From Brachyspira hampsonii (GTDB lineage: Bacteria; Spirochaetota; Brachyspiria; Brachyspirales; Brachyspiraceae), in NCBI RefSeq assembly GCF_002214805.1, contig NZ_CP019914.1:2914001-2978000 (forward strand): 64,000 nt of DNA. The letters are read 5' to 3'. Shown here piece by piece: positions 6,983-14,521 of the stretch. Numbering within the stretch: position 1 is the first letter of the stretch; each line of letters begins with the position of its first letter. A program made the position numbers and the translations under genes. The notes under the pieces are model-generated. The model saw only the letters and a program-made list of their open reading frames with translations, did not search any database and had not been told where the DNA came from.

Positions 6983-8736
6983 TAAAATTAACTTCAAATA
7001 AGAAACAATTTAAAGATGTTCATTTTAAAAATAAAGTAGGAATTAATATAATAAATGCCGTACGTTATAATGAATATAACAATGATATAGACGATTCTAA
7101 ATATACATACAATGGATTAGGAAAATCTCTAATAATAAATTTAATAGACTTTTGTCTTGGTTCAAAAAAAATAAAAGAATTTGAAAAGAAACTAAATGAC
7201 TGGTCATTTATATTATATTTTTCTATAAATGATATTGAACATAAAATAGAACGATATTGCAATAATCAAGATATAATATTATTTGATGGAAAAGAATATA
7301 AATATGATGAAATACACTCTATTTTATCTGATAAACTATTTAATGAAAAACTTCCTAAGAGCATTAGTTTTCGTTCAATTATATCACGATTTTTAAGAAC
7401 TCCTACAAAAGAAGGGTATTCAAATATATTTAAACCAAATACTACTAAAGAAACTGACTATTTATCATTGTTAAATACATCATACTTATTGGGTATAGAA
7501 ACTAGGTTTATAGAAGATAAATTTAATTTAAAGAAATTTAAAAAAGATGAAACTAACAAGCTAACTAATTTAGAAAAATATGAACATGATAATATAAAAG
7601 AATATATAGATAATATAGATAATTTAAATAAATCTAAGATAAAAATAGAAAAAAAAGATTTAGAAAATAAAATTACAGAATTAGAAAGTAAATTGGAAGA
7701 TTATGAAGTAGCAGAAAATTACAATAGTATACAGATAGATGCTGATAATTTCACTATAGAATTAAGAAAAATAGAAAATGAGATAACTATATGTACAAAC
7801 ATATTAAAACAAATAGAAAATTCTTTAAATATTAAACTTGATGTTTCTTTAAAAGAATTAGAAAATCTTTTTAATGAAGTGAAATTTATATTTCCAGACA
7901 AAGTAAAAAAACAAATAAAAGATGTAGAGATATTTCATAAAAAAATTATAAGTGAAAGAATAAATAGATTAGAAAATGAAAAAAACTCTTACAATAAAAA
8001 AATAAATGAACTATGTGAAAAAAGAAAATTAATAGCTATAAAACGAGATAGATGTATGAAATATCTTGGAACACATAAAGCTCTTGAAGAATATGAAGCA
8101 ATGCAAAAAAAATTGTTGGAGCTTATTAATATAAGAGATAATTTAGATAAATATTTGAATATTATTAATAAAAAAGAATCCATAAATGAGAGATATAAAG
8201 AAAAAAGTATTGAATTAGATAAAGAAACTAAACAATATATAGATGAAAATAAAATTTCAGATCATTTAACATCAGAATTTAGAAAACTATCTAGTAGATT
8301 TTATGAAGATAAAGCAGGTGGTATAATAGTAGAATTAAATAATGGAAATAATCAACTACGTTTTAATATAGATATAACCATTGATGATGATGCTTCTGCT
8401 GGTATATATCAAGTTAAACTATTTTGTTTTGATATATTGTTATCAATATTACGAAAGCATAATATTGATTTTATATTTCATGATTCACAATTATTTTCTG
8501 ATATGGATCCAAGGCAAAGATTAACAGCATTAAAGACAATTAATGACATAGCTGAAAAATATAATATACAATATATATGTAATTTTAATAATGATCTATT
8601 AAATTTTTCAAATAAAGATATAAGTAATGAAGAAAAACAAAAACTTATAACAGATAATATAATATTAGAATTAACAGATCAAGATGATTCTCATAAGTTA
8701 CTTGGAGAAAAAATATCAATAAATTTAGGAAAATAG
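6973..8736 (+). CDS. DUF2326 SMC-like ABC ATPase of an ABC-3C conflict system
   Basis: 587 residues. The N-terminal lobe starts MRLIKLTSNKKQFKDVHF and carries Walker A NGLGKS at residues 47-52, followed by LIDFCLG, a hallmark of DUF2326 proteins. Residues ~180-440 are a long Lys/Glu-rich coiled coil. The C-terminal lobe has DDDASAGIYQVKLFCFDILL (signature region) and IDFIFHDSQLFSDMDPRQR (Walker B/D-loop region). The family resembles RecN/SMC ATPases and likely senses a DNA or nucleoprotein state and licenses the effector encoded two genes upstream. The frame is intact. Confidence 0.82.
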   Translation: MRLIKLTSNKKQFKDVHFKNKVGINIINAVRYNEYNNDIDDSKYTYNGLGKSLIINLIDFCLGSKKIKEFEKKLNDWSFILYFSINDIEHKIERYCNNQDIILFDGKEYKYDEIHSILSDKLFNEKLPKSISFRSIISRFLRTPTKEGYSNIFKPNTTKETDYLSLLNTSYLLGIETRFIEDKFNLKKFKKDETNKLTNLEKYEHDNIKEYIDNIDNLNKSKIKIEKKDLENKITELESKLEDYEVAENYNSIQIDADNFTIELRKIENEITICTNILKQIENSLNIKLDVSLKELENLFNEVKFIFPDKVKKQIKDVEIFHKKIISERINRLENEKNSYNKKINELCEKRKLIAIKRDRCMKYLGTHKALEEYEAMQKKLLELINIRDNLDKYLNIINKKESINERYKEKSIELDKETKQYIDENKISDHLTSEFRKLSSRFYEDKAGGIIVELNNGNNQLRFNIDITIDDDASAGIYQVKLFCFDILLSILRKHNIDFIFHDSQLFSDMDPRQRLTALKTINDIAEKYNIQYICNFNNDLLNFSNKDISNEEKQKLITDNIILELTDQDDSHKLLGEKISINLGK

Positions 8737-8934
8737 TATATAATGAAGGTTAGTTTATGGAAAAACTTTAAAAAAGAAATAAATCAAATTATAAAAATTT
8801 TTTGAGAAATATATAATAAATATTTTTCTGATATAAAATATTTTGAAAAATTAAAAAATATAATATATAGAGTAAAATACTTTAACAAACATAATAATTC
8901 AAAATATAGTAAAGTATATTTAGTAATGAATTTC

Positions 8935-8984
8935 ATTAGATACAGTGTTGCGATAACACAAATTATCGCAACACTGTATCTAAT
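8935..8984. other. Perfect 22-bp palindrome with 6-base centre, Xer/dif-like site B
   Basis: The arms 8935-8956 and 8963-8984 are perfect inverted repeats around CACAAA. Core arms TGTTGCGATAA and TTATCGCAACA flank the 6-base centre exactly as in Xer-type sites, and the left arm is identical to that of site A. The right arm overlaps the stop codon of the leftward RHH gene (8980-9108). It sits where the rightward ABC-3C operon and the leftward integrase operon converge, so a bidirectional terminator is the main alternative, though no T-run follows. Confidence 0.55.
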
Positions 8985-9108
8985 TGATATAATCTAAAAT
9001 AAGTTTTTTAATATACTTACGTACGCTCATATTGTTTTCTTTAGCTAATCTTTTTAATAGCTTATATTCTTTATAATTAAATCTGCAAACTACTAATCTT
9101 TTTTTCAT
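8980..9108 (-). CDS. Small RHH protein coupled to the integrase (excisionase-like candidate)
   Basis: 42 residues starting MKKRLVVCRFNYKEYKLLKR. The strand RLVVCRFN, helix YKEYKLLKRLAKEN, turn NMSVRK and helix YIKKLILDYI form a minimal ribbon-helix-helix unit, similar in layout to the end of the protein at 5427-5648 (NVSVSQYIRDAVLKEL). The integrase stop and this start overlap as TAATG, so it is read by reinitiation. Being next to the integrase and to palindrome B, it is a candidate recombination-directionality factor or repressor. The gene is easily missed because of its size. Confidence 0.65.
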   Translation of the reverse strand: MKKRLVVCRFNYKEYKLLKRLAKENNMSVRKYIKKLILDYIN

Positions 9109-10058
9109 TATTCTACCTCCAAACTTTTTAAGTATATTCCTGTTATAGCTATACTGCTATGATTTAATGCCTGTCTAATGAGTTCTATGTCTTTGGTTTG
9201 TTTATATAGGGTAACAGCAAAATAATGCCTTATATCATGTATAGAGTAGGCAGCTTTTATTTTACCTTGTTCATATAAACGCTTTGAACTCCTATAAAAA
9301 ATATTTCTTATCACTTCAGAACTTTTATTTTTGAAAGGACAATTAAAAGAAAGATTATTCTGTTTTAATAATTTAATAACTTTGTCAGTAACTTTCCAGC
9401 TTATTTCTTTTCCTTTAGAATAAGAATAATATTTGTTGTTTCTGATTTCTAATTTAGGTAAAGCACCAACACGCACACCGCATTCCATTATAAAAATGAT
9501 GGCCACTTTTATAAGAGGATCTGCTATATCTTTAATTATTAATTCAATTTCTTTTTTAGTAGGTACTTCCAAACGTTTTTTATTTTTCACAGGCGGACGA
9601 GTTTTTGTTCCTCTAAAAGGATTTTTCATAAATGGATATCTTCTCTCTAAAAAAGAAAAGAAAGAGGAACAGGAAGAAACTAATGCACGTATACTTAAAT
9701 TAGAAAGTTCACTTGAATTGACTTCCGTTATAAAATCATCAGCTTCTCTTGCTTTAATAAATAAAATATTTTTGTTATTCATTTTGCAGTATTCCTCTAG
9801 TTTATTAAGTCCGTTTCTATATTGTCTTTTTGTGTGATTGCTTTTTGTTTTTGAACATTGCCTAAAAAAGTTTTCTTTTTCTGTTTCATAATCTATCTGT
9901 TTAATAAGCTGCTCTTCTTTCATATAGTCAAGTATATTTAAGTAGTTAGCTTGCTTAATTAGTCTACTGACCGCTGTTAGCGGAAGTTCCGCTTGTTTTT
10001 CTGTTATTATATTATTATTGTTTTGTGCTATTAATTTATTATTGCTTTTAGAAGCCAT
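9108..10058 (-). CDS. int: Phage tyrosine recombinase/integrase
   Basis: 316 residues. An N-terminal SAM-like core-binding domain (about residues 60-150: TKRQYRNGLNKLEEYCK, LSIRALVSSCSSFFSFLERR) precedes the catalytic domain. Catalytic residues are visible: R196 in ECGVRVGAL, a Lys in SKGKE (215-217), H274-x-x-R277 in HDIRHYF, H300 in LNHSS, and nucleophile Y309 in GIYLKS. It has no arm-type N-terminal domain of lambda type, and its size fits simple-site recombinases. It is the last large gene of the leftward early operon and is followed by the coupled RHH gene. It is the likely enzyme for prophage integration and perhaps for the Xer-like sites nearby. Confidence 0.92.
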   Translation of the reverse strand: MASKSNNKLIAQNNNNIITEKQAELPLTAVSRLIKQANYLNILDYMKEEQLIKQIDYETEKENFFRQCSKTKSNHTKRQYRNGLNKLEEYCKMNNKNILFIKAREADDFITEVNSSELSNLSIRALVSSCSSFFSFLERRYPFMKNPFRGTKTRPPVKNKKRLEVPTKKEIELIIKDIADPLIKVAIIFIMECGVRVGALPKLEIRNNKYYSYSKGKEISWKVTDKVIKLLKQNNLSFNCPFKNKSSEVIRNIFYRSSKRLYEQGKIKAAYSIHDIRHYFAVTLYKQTKDIELIRQALNHSSIAITGIYLKSLEVE

Positions 10059-10127
10059 ATTTATACCTTTTTATTAAATTAAAGACAAAAGCCTTCATTT
10101 AATAAAAAGAATATAAACTTTTATAAC

Positions 10128-10409
10128 TTATATAGTATATGTATAATTAATATTATCCTTTTCTTTTTCTCCTTTTATTAAATTAATAGATTCATTAAAA
10201 TCCATATTTAAAATTGATAAATAAACAGCATCAGATACACATCTCTTTTTATGAATATCAATAATCTGTTTTGGATTATTAAAATATTTATTATTAACAC
10301 AAACTTCCTTAACTCCTAAAGTTTCTAATTCTATTAATAAATCTAATAGAACATCTATATCTGATAAATCTCTATCAGTATTATATGAATTAATAATATT
10401 TTCTATCAT
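10128..10409 (-). CDS. Hypothetical phage protein
   Basis: 93 residues, acidic in the N-terminal half (SDIDVLLDLLIELETLGVKE) with DAVYLSILNMDFNESINLI near the end. No known family is recognised. The layout (short helix, then VxEVxVNNKYF, then a conserved-looking IRDA/SDAVYLS segment) resembles the next gene upstream (10420-10647), which has KGCNRVLISNNNF and YIRDAIKTAKL, so the two may be distant paralogues. It belongs to the leftward early operon. Confidence 0.6.
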   Translation of the reverse strand: MIENIINSYNTDRDLSDIDVLLDLLIELETLGVKEVCVNNKYFNNPKQIIDIHKKRCVSDAVYLSILNMDFNESINLIKGEKEKDNINYTYTI

Positions 10410-10419
10410 AAATATTTTC

Positions 10420-10647
10420 CTATATTTTTATTATTTCATCATTATCTTTATATAGTTTTGCTGTCTTTATAGCATCACGTATATAAACATCATCTATTAT
10501 CAAATTAATCTGTTCTGAATTATTTGTGTCCAATTCAATTTTTTTTATGTATTGATTTGAACTAAAATTATTATTTGATATTAATACTCTATTACATCCT
10601 TTATTTTTATATGATTGTAAAGTATCAATTAACTTAGTGATATTCAT
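10420..10647 (-). CDS. Hypothetical phage protein
   Basis: 75 residues; family not recognised. Its ATG overlaps the stop of the intact-length ssb frame (TAATG at 10649-10645), so it was evidently translated by coupling to ssb. With the SSB frameshift upstream, that coupling may be lost. It shows similarity of layout to the following gene (VLISNNNF against VCVNNKYF; YIRDAIKTAKLY against VSDAVYLSIL). Confidence 0.6.
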   Translation of the reverse strand: MNITKLIDTLQSYKNKGCNRVLISNNNFSSNQYIKKIELDTNNSEQINLIIDDVYIRDAIKTAKLYKDNDEIIKI

Positions 10648-11035
10648 TAAAACGGTACCTCCTCATCATATTCCTGATTATTGGTTTGTGATACATTATT
10701 ATCAGCTTCTTTTTTATCTGCAAGCATCTGCATTGACTGCATAATTATTCTCACTTTAGATTTAGTAGTGTTTGTATTTTATCCTGCCATCTTTCCTGCC
10801 TTAGTGTTCCGCATATTAAAACTTGCTTTCCTTTTATAAGATATTTATTTACTGTTTCTGCTAATTTTCCAAAAGCTACTATATCAAAATAATTTACTTC
10901 TGTAGTGTTTTTTGTAATTACATAATAATTGTTTGCTATAGAAAACTCAGCAATTTCCATTCCTCCTTGTGTATATTTTCGCTGCGGGTCAGCAGTTAGC
11001 CTTCCTATTAATGTCACAATGTTATGATCGCTCAT
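10647..11035 (-). pseudogene. ssb: Single-stranded DNA-binding protein gene with a one-base frameshift
   Basis: The N-terminal part (MSDHNIVTLIGRLTADPQRK, NYFDIVAFGKLAETVNKYLI, KGKQVLICGTLRQERWQD) is the SSB OB fold. After RQERWQDK at about 10783 the frame runs to a false stop (10751). Shifting by one base at an A-run (AAAA, where AAAAA would restore frame) gives KSKVRIIMQSMQML and an acidic tail ending YDEEVPF, the classic SSB protein-interaction tip, with the stop at 10647. The full gene would be about 129 residues. The intact version would coat phage ssDNA. A real mutation, a homopolymer sequencing error and transcriptional slippage are all possible. Confidence 0.85.
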
Positions 11036-11061
11036 TATATTTCACTCCATATTAATTAATG

Positions 11062-11559
11062 TTATTCATATTCTATATAATCCCTAATTAAAATATTACT
11101 GCATTTGCCATGGTTAATTCTTTTTATAGTATTAATTAAAAGCCTGTTTTCAAGTCCTTTATCAATTTTGAATGCACCGCTTTTTTTCTGTATTTTAAAA
11201 TTACCATTATCATAATACCATATTAATCCCCATCCGATAGGTAAGTCCTCTTTTTTTATTAATCCTTCAGGACATACATAATATCTATTTGTACCTATAG
11301 AAGATTTAAAAGTTTCTATACGCATTTTACTATCTAATTTATAAACTATCCTATGTGGTTTTAATAAATCCCTTCTAAAATCTTTTATATCTGTTTTTAT
11401 TTCATAAAGAGTTGTATTTGAATAGTTATCAAATATTAATACATCAGGATTTTCCTTCACTAATAAACATTTATATTCTATCAAAGCAATACTTTCCAAA
11501 AAATATTTAGCTGTAAGACAGCATAGATCCGAATGTGTTATTTTTTTTATTTTTTTCAT
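11062..11559 (-). CDS. MmcB-like PD-(D/E)xK nuclease-fold protein
   Basis: 165 residues. ENPDVLIFDNYSNTTLYEIKTDIKDFRRD carries the D...E-x-K pattern of the PD-(D/E)xK nuclease fold. NRYYVCPEGLIKKEDLPIGW is typical of a phage and bacterial group annotated as MmcB-like DNA repair proteins. The Cys pair near the N-terminus (DLCCLTAKYF) is a detail of this copy. It lies between the small membrane protein gene and ssb in the early operon, consistent with a role in phage DNA processing. The exact substrate is unknown. Confidence 0.6.
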   Translation of the reverse strand: MKKIKKITHSDLCCLTAKYFLESIALIEYKCLLVKENPDVLIFDNYSNTTLYEIKTDIKDFRRDLLKPHRIVYKLDSKMRIETFKSSIGTNRYYVCPEGLIKKEDLPIGWGLIWYYDNGNFKIQKKSGAFKIDKGLENRLLINTIKRINHGKCSNILIRDYIEYE

Positions 11560-11581
11560 TTTACTATACCTATTTCATTGC

Positions 11582-11752
11582 TTAAAAGTTTAGCTTTATT
11601 AATATATCACAAAGTAAAGCAGCAATATTTGATAAAAAGAAACAAAGTAAATAGAAAGCCTTAGCTATATCATTTTTTGATGTTATACTAATAAAAATAC
11701 ATATAACACTAAATATTCCAAAACTTATAGAACCTATTTGATAAACCATCAT
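11582..11752 (-). CDS. 56-residue membrane protein, previously easy to miss
   Basis: Starts MMVYQIGSISFGIFSVICIF and has two hydrophobic segments (about residues 5-22 and 33-52) separated by TSKNDIAKAF. The ATG overlaps the stop of the upstream gene as ATGA (11752-11749), so it is translationally coupled. The topology resembles holin-like or superinfection-exclusion peptides, but it sits among early genes and no family is recognised. Confidence 0.6.
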   Translation of the reverse strand: MMVYQIGSISFGIFSVICIFISITSKNDIAKAFYLLCFFLSNIAALLCDILIKLNF

Positions 11753-11979
11753 TTTATAACCTTATTCAATATATTTTCTATTGCCTGCATATAAAAACCT
11801 AAATTATGATGACACTCCAATCTCTCATTATTTATAGTTAAAAATAATTCATTTTTCCTTCTTACTTTTTTATAACTAACATTAATATTTTTGTATTTAT
11901 ATTTTAATATTCCTAGAATATCATTCATTCTTCTGAACTCATCATTTACATCATTATAATTAATAATCGCTTTAATCAT
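11749..11979 (-). CDS. Hypothetical phage protein
   Basis: 76 residues starting MIKAIINYNDVNDEFRRMND. It is basic in the middle (YKYKNINVSYKKVRRKNEL) with a hydrophobic C-terminal helix (MQAIENILNKVI). No family is recognised. It is packed 3 bases after the previous gene of the operon and overlaps the next by 4. Confidence 0.55.
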   Translation of the reverse strand: MIKAIINYNDVNDEFRRMNDILGILKYKYKNINVSYKKVRRKNELFLTINNERLECHHNLGFYMQAIENILNKVIK

Positions 11980-11982
11980 TTT

Positions 11983-12183
11983 TTATATCTCTATTATATC
12001 AAATAATGAGCTTAGAACATTATAATATTTATTATATTCATCTTCTGAATCACATTCTATTGTTGTAGGCAATCCGCTTTCTAAAGTAAATATCCTTATA
12101 CTCTTTTTATTTTCATCAAAATAAATACTTGATATACAGTTTATATTTATTAAATATTTTTTAATAAAAATACATTTCAGCAT
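11983..12183 (-). CDS. Hypothetical phage protein
   Basis: 66 residues starting MLKCIFIKKYLININCISSI. It is predicted to be mostly beta-strand with an acidic C-terminal half (CDSEDEYNKYYNVLSSLFDI). No family is recognised. It lies between the zinc-ribbon gene and the 76-residue gene with 3-base gaps on both sides, so it is part of the same message. Confidence 0.55.
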   Translation of the reverse strand: MLKCIFIKKYLININCISSIYFDENKKSIRIFTLESGLPTTIECDSEDEYNKYYNVLSSLFDIIEI

Positions 12184-12186
12184 AAA

Positions 12187-12381
12187 TTACTCCTCATATT
12201 CACAAACAATCGTTATTGGAATACCCATATACTTCGATAAACCTTCTAAGCATGATATACAAAGTTTACCTTCTTTTTCTTTCTCTTTTTCTATACCATC
12301 TTTATCCTTATATTTAATATTTATTTGTCCTTCCAATATCTCATCATCATTTATATTTTTTTGACATATATCACAAATCAT
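12187..12381 (-). CDS. Small zinc-ribbon-like protein
   Basis: 64 residues with paired cysteines: CDICQK at residues 3-6 and CISC at ~46-49, consistent with one zinc ribbon. The middle is highly charged (YKDKDGIEKEKEKEGK). Such proteins occur in phage early operons, often as DNA-binding or anti-defence factors. The exact role here is unknown. Confidence 0.6.
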   Translation of the reverse strand: MICDICQKNINDDEILEGQINIKYKDKDGIEKEKEKEGKLCISCLEGLSKYMGIPITIVCEYEE

Positions 12382-12411
12382 TTTAACACTCCGTTTTTTA
12401 TTATTTAAGGT

Positions 12412-13131
12412 TTATATATCTTTTATTAATTCCAACATTTTATTGCACTTTTTTTCTATCCGAAGTCTTTCACCGCATCTATTTAAAATATATCCGAGTG
12501 TATAAAACCTATCAAAAACTTCCATACTTAATGTATTGCAATGCTGTATTAAAGCAGAAGCTCCTATTAGGTTTAATTGTATAAATGACATATATACGCA
12601 CATCAAATCTAAATCATTAATATTCCATATTAATTTTTCTGCATAATTATAGCCTAATTCTTCTACTATCTGACATGAAGCTATAACAATTCCTCCGCTT
12701 CCTGCTGCTGGTTCATTGCAGTAAATAAAAGATTTACTTTCCAATAATGATTTATCAAAATTAATTTTATTCATACAGTATGATAATTCATAAGGTGTGA
12801 AAAATTGACCTTTGAAATCATTTTTTAATTCAAGTTCTTGAAATAAAACTCCTAATACATCCTGATATCTGTTACTCTGGTATTCATTTACTAATCCTAA
12901 TTTAAATGCGTTAAAAAACTCCATTTCATTTTCATCATAAGTAACAGCAATTTTTTTAAATTGTTCTATTCTTTTTTCCTTATCTTCCATATTAAGACTT
13001 ATTCCTATTGCAATATTTAATGCTGTCATAGCTATAAAATCATAAAATACTTTAGCTATTGTATGTTTATAAGAAACATTCTTTAATATGTTATACAGAT
13101 TTTTATATTTAGATGATTTTAATTTATTCAT
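12412..13131 (-). CDS. N-6 DNA methylase-like protein lacking the catalytic NPPY motif
   Basis: 239 residues. GQFFTPYELSYCM (108-120) and NEPAAGSGGIVIA (139-151, SAM-binding motif I) match HsdM-type adenine methylases, followed by INDLDLMCVYMSFIQLNLIGA (motif II region). The protein then ends after GYILNRCGERL. No NPPY/NPPF catalytic motif is present, and no large specificity or target domain. It is a short SAM-binding version seen in mobile elements. It may be a non-catalytic decoy or regulator, or act with a host partner. It overlaps the preceding small gene by 4 bases. Confidence 0.7.
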   Translation of the reverse strand: MNKLKSSKYKNLYNILKNVSYKHTIAKVFYDFIAMTALNIAIGISLNMEDKEKRIEQFKKIAVTYDENEMEFFNAFKLGLVNEYQSNRYQDVLGVLFQELELKNDFKGQFFTPYELSYCMNKINFDKSLLESKSFIYCNEPAAGSGGIVIASCQIVEELGYNYAEKLIWNINDLDLMCVYMSFIQLNLIGASALIQHCNTLSMEVFDRFYTLGYILNRCGERLRIEKKCNKMLELIKDI

Positions 13132-13358
13132 TTTTTATTTCCCTTATTCTTTTTTATATATTTATACAAAGTTTCTTTATTATCTTTTACTTTATATAAT
13201 ACATCCAAAACAACATCTTCAGGTTTTTTCTTAGTGTTTATAGCAGTTTGATATATAAGTGTTGCATATCCTATTAAAATATCTTCATAGCTGCCTTTGG
13301 TTTTTATCAGGGTTTGATTTTCTTTTGTATTATCAAATATTATAATAGTGTCTTTCAT
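13128..13358 (-). CDS. Hypothetical phage protein
   Basis: 76 residues starting MKDTIIIFDNTKENQTLIKT, with a mostly helical centre (YEDILIGYATLIYQTAINTK) and a Lys-rich tail (YKYIKKNKGNKK). No family is recognised. Its stop overlaps the methylase-like gene start by 4 bases. Confidence 0.55.
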   Translation of the reverse strand: MKDTIIIFDNTKENQTLIKTKGSYEDILIGYATLIYQTAINTKKKPEDVVLDVLYKVKDNKETLYKYIKKNKGNKK

Positions 13359-13367
13359 TTATAAACC

Positions 13368-14285
13368 TCAATAATCAAAAAGCATTTTATTGCCATCCGC
13401 ATCTACTTTATCACCGTCTGCATCAAAATCCCAATTATTTATATTATCAGTATCTACACTTAATGGATCTTCATCTATTTTATAATTAGACTGTTCTTCA
13501 TCTTCTGAGAAAGACATTATCTCATTGTTTTCTTTTAATGTTTCTTCAAAAGATTTATTTTCTCTTTTATCAATTTCTTTTTGTATATCTTCCTTATAAC
13601 TCTCTATCATTGTTATTTCTTTTAATTTTTCCAATTCTTCAAGAGTAAGTTCTGATAGTCTTCTGCCCTGTGTTATTTTATTTTCAAGTTCACGGCTATG
13701 ATTAAACTTTCTGCCTTGTAAAATATGTTTTGCAGTTTCTGAATATCCACATATAGAAGCTAATTCACTTTCCAATAAAGCTATTTCTTCTAATTCCTCA
13801 TTAGAAAGCTGCATCATATCTCTTCCATTTTTTATATTTTCTATTTTATTATTAAGTTCATGCTCTTTGATATTTTCTATTATAGTGTTTGATTTTTTTT
13901 CTTTTTTAGTATTGTTATTTTTGGCAATTTTATTTTTTGATTTAGTCATACTTAAATCAAAAACACCTCTTTTATTTAATTCGTTTTTTATATAATCTTT
14001 ATACCCTTGCTCTAACTCCTCACTATTATACAACTCAATTAATTTGTCATCACTAAATAAATTTAAATATACATCTTTACTAGGACCATCTATAGGATAT
14101 CTTGAATAATCTTTTTTATAAGCAGAGCAACAAATATTATCAATATTTTCTTTTTTACCATTGCTGCTATTTTTTAATATAAATCTCTGTATAGCATTCA
14201 TAATAGTGTTAGCTTCTGCTTTATCATCAGATGTAAAAGTTATACCAAAAACCCCGTTATTTTCTATAAAGTTTACTTCTCTCAT
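13368..14285 (-). CDS. Charged coiled-coil phage protein with acidic DxDxDG-like tail
   Basis: 305 residues; family not recognised. Residues 1-35 may be a small beta domain (VNFIENNGVFGITFTSDD). Residues ~75-110 contain a helical LFSDDKLIELYNSEELEQGY block. Residues ~150-250 are Glu/Lys-rich helices with a repeated pattern (QLSNEELEEIALLESELASI, then ELTLEELEKLKEITMIE). The C-terminus is very acidic, with WDFDADGDKVDADGNKMLFD, which resembles a calcium-loop repeat. It may be a recombination or replication scaffold. It sits mid-operon between small genes. Confidence 0.55.
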   Translation of the reverse strand: MREVNFIENNGVFGITFTSDDKAEANTIMNAIQRFILKNSSNGKKENIDNICCSAYKKDYSRYPIDGPSKDVYLNLFSDDKLIELYNSEELEQGYKDYIKNELNKRGVFDLSMTKSKNKIAKNNNTKKEKKSNTIIENIKEHELNNKIENIKNGRDMMQLSNEELEEIALLESELASICGYSETAKHILQGRKFNHSRELENKITQGRRLSELTLEELEKLKEITMIESYKEDIQKEIDKRENKSFEETLKENNEIMSFSEDEEQSNYKIDEDPLSVDTDNINNWDFDADGDKVDADGNKMLFDY

Positions 14286-14288
14286 TAT

Positions 14289-14516
14289 TCATTCCTTTTT
14301 TTCTAATTCTGTTTTTAATCTTACCGCATCTTTTATAATATCCACAAAACCATCAGCAGGTACATTTTCTTTATTGGTTACAAAGTATATAAACTCAGTC
14401 AACAAATAAATAATATCTTCGCTGCTAATATTTTTAGCATCAATAATAATACGTTCTTCTTTATTATCTCGTTCTATATGTATATATTGTTTTTGACTAT
14501 CTATTTTCATGATCAT
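14289..14516 (-). CDS. Hypothetical phage protein
   Basis: 75 residues starting MIMKIDSQKQYIHIERDNKE, with one helix (SSEDIIYLLTEFIYFVTNK) and a C-terminal IIKDAVRLKTELEKKE. The family is not recognised. It lies 5 bases after the HNH gene and 3 bases before the coiled-coil gene. Confidence 0.55.
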   Translation of the reverse strand: MIMKIDSQKQYIHIERDNKEERIIIDAKNISSEDIIYLLTEFIYFVTNKENVPADGFVDIIKDAVRLKTELEKKE

Positions 14517-14521
14517 ATCCG

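Noticed and set aside
8743-8805. 20-codon frame after the DUF2326 gene
   Set aside because: No clear ribosome site, very low complexity, and no coupling to the gene before it.
9433-9837. 134-codon rightward open frame inside the integrase gene
   Set aside because: It is antisense to a catalytic domain with all residues intact, with no ribosome site or promoter of its own.
8980-10058. Integrase plus palindrome considered as an integron
   Set aside because: The integrase lacks any visible IntI-type insert, and the cassette runs towards it instead of away from it. Only one operon, not an array of single-gene cassettes, is present.
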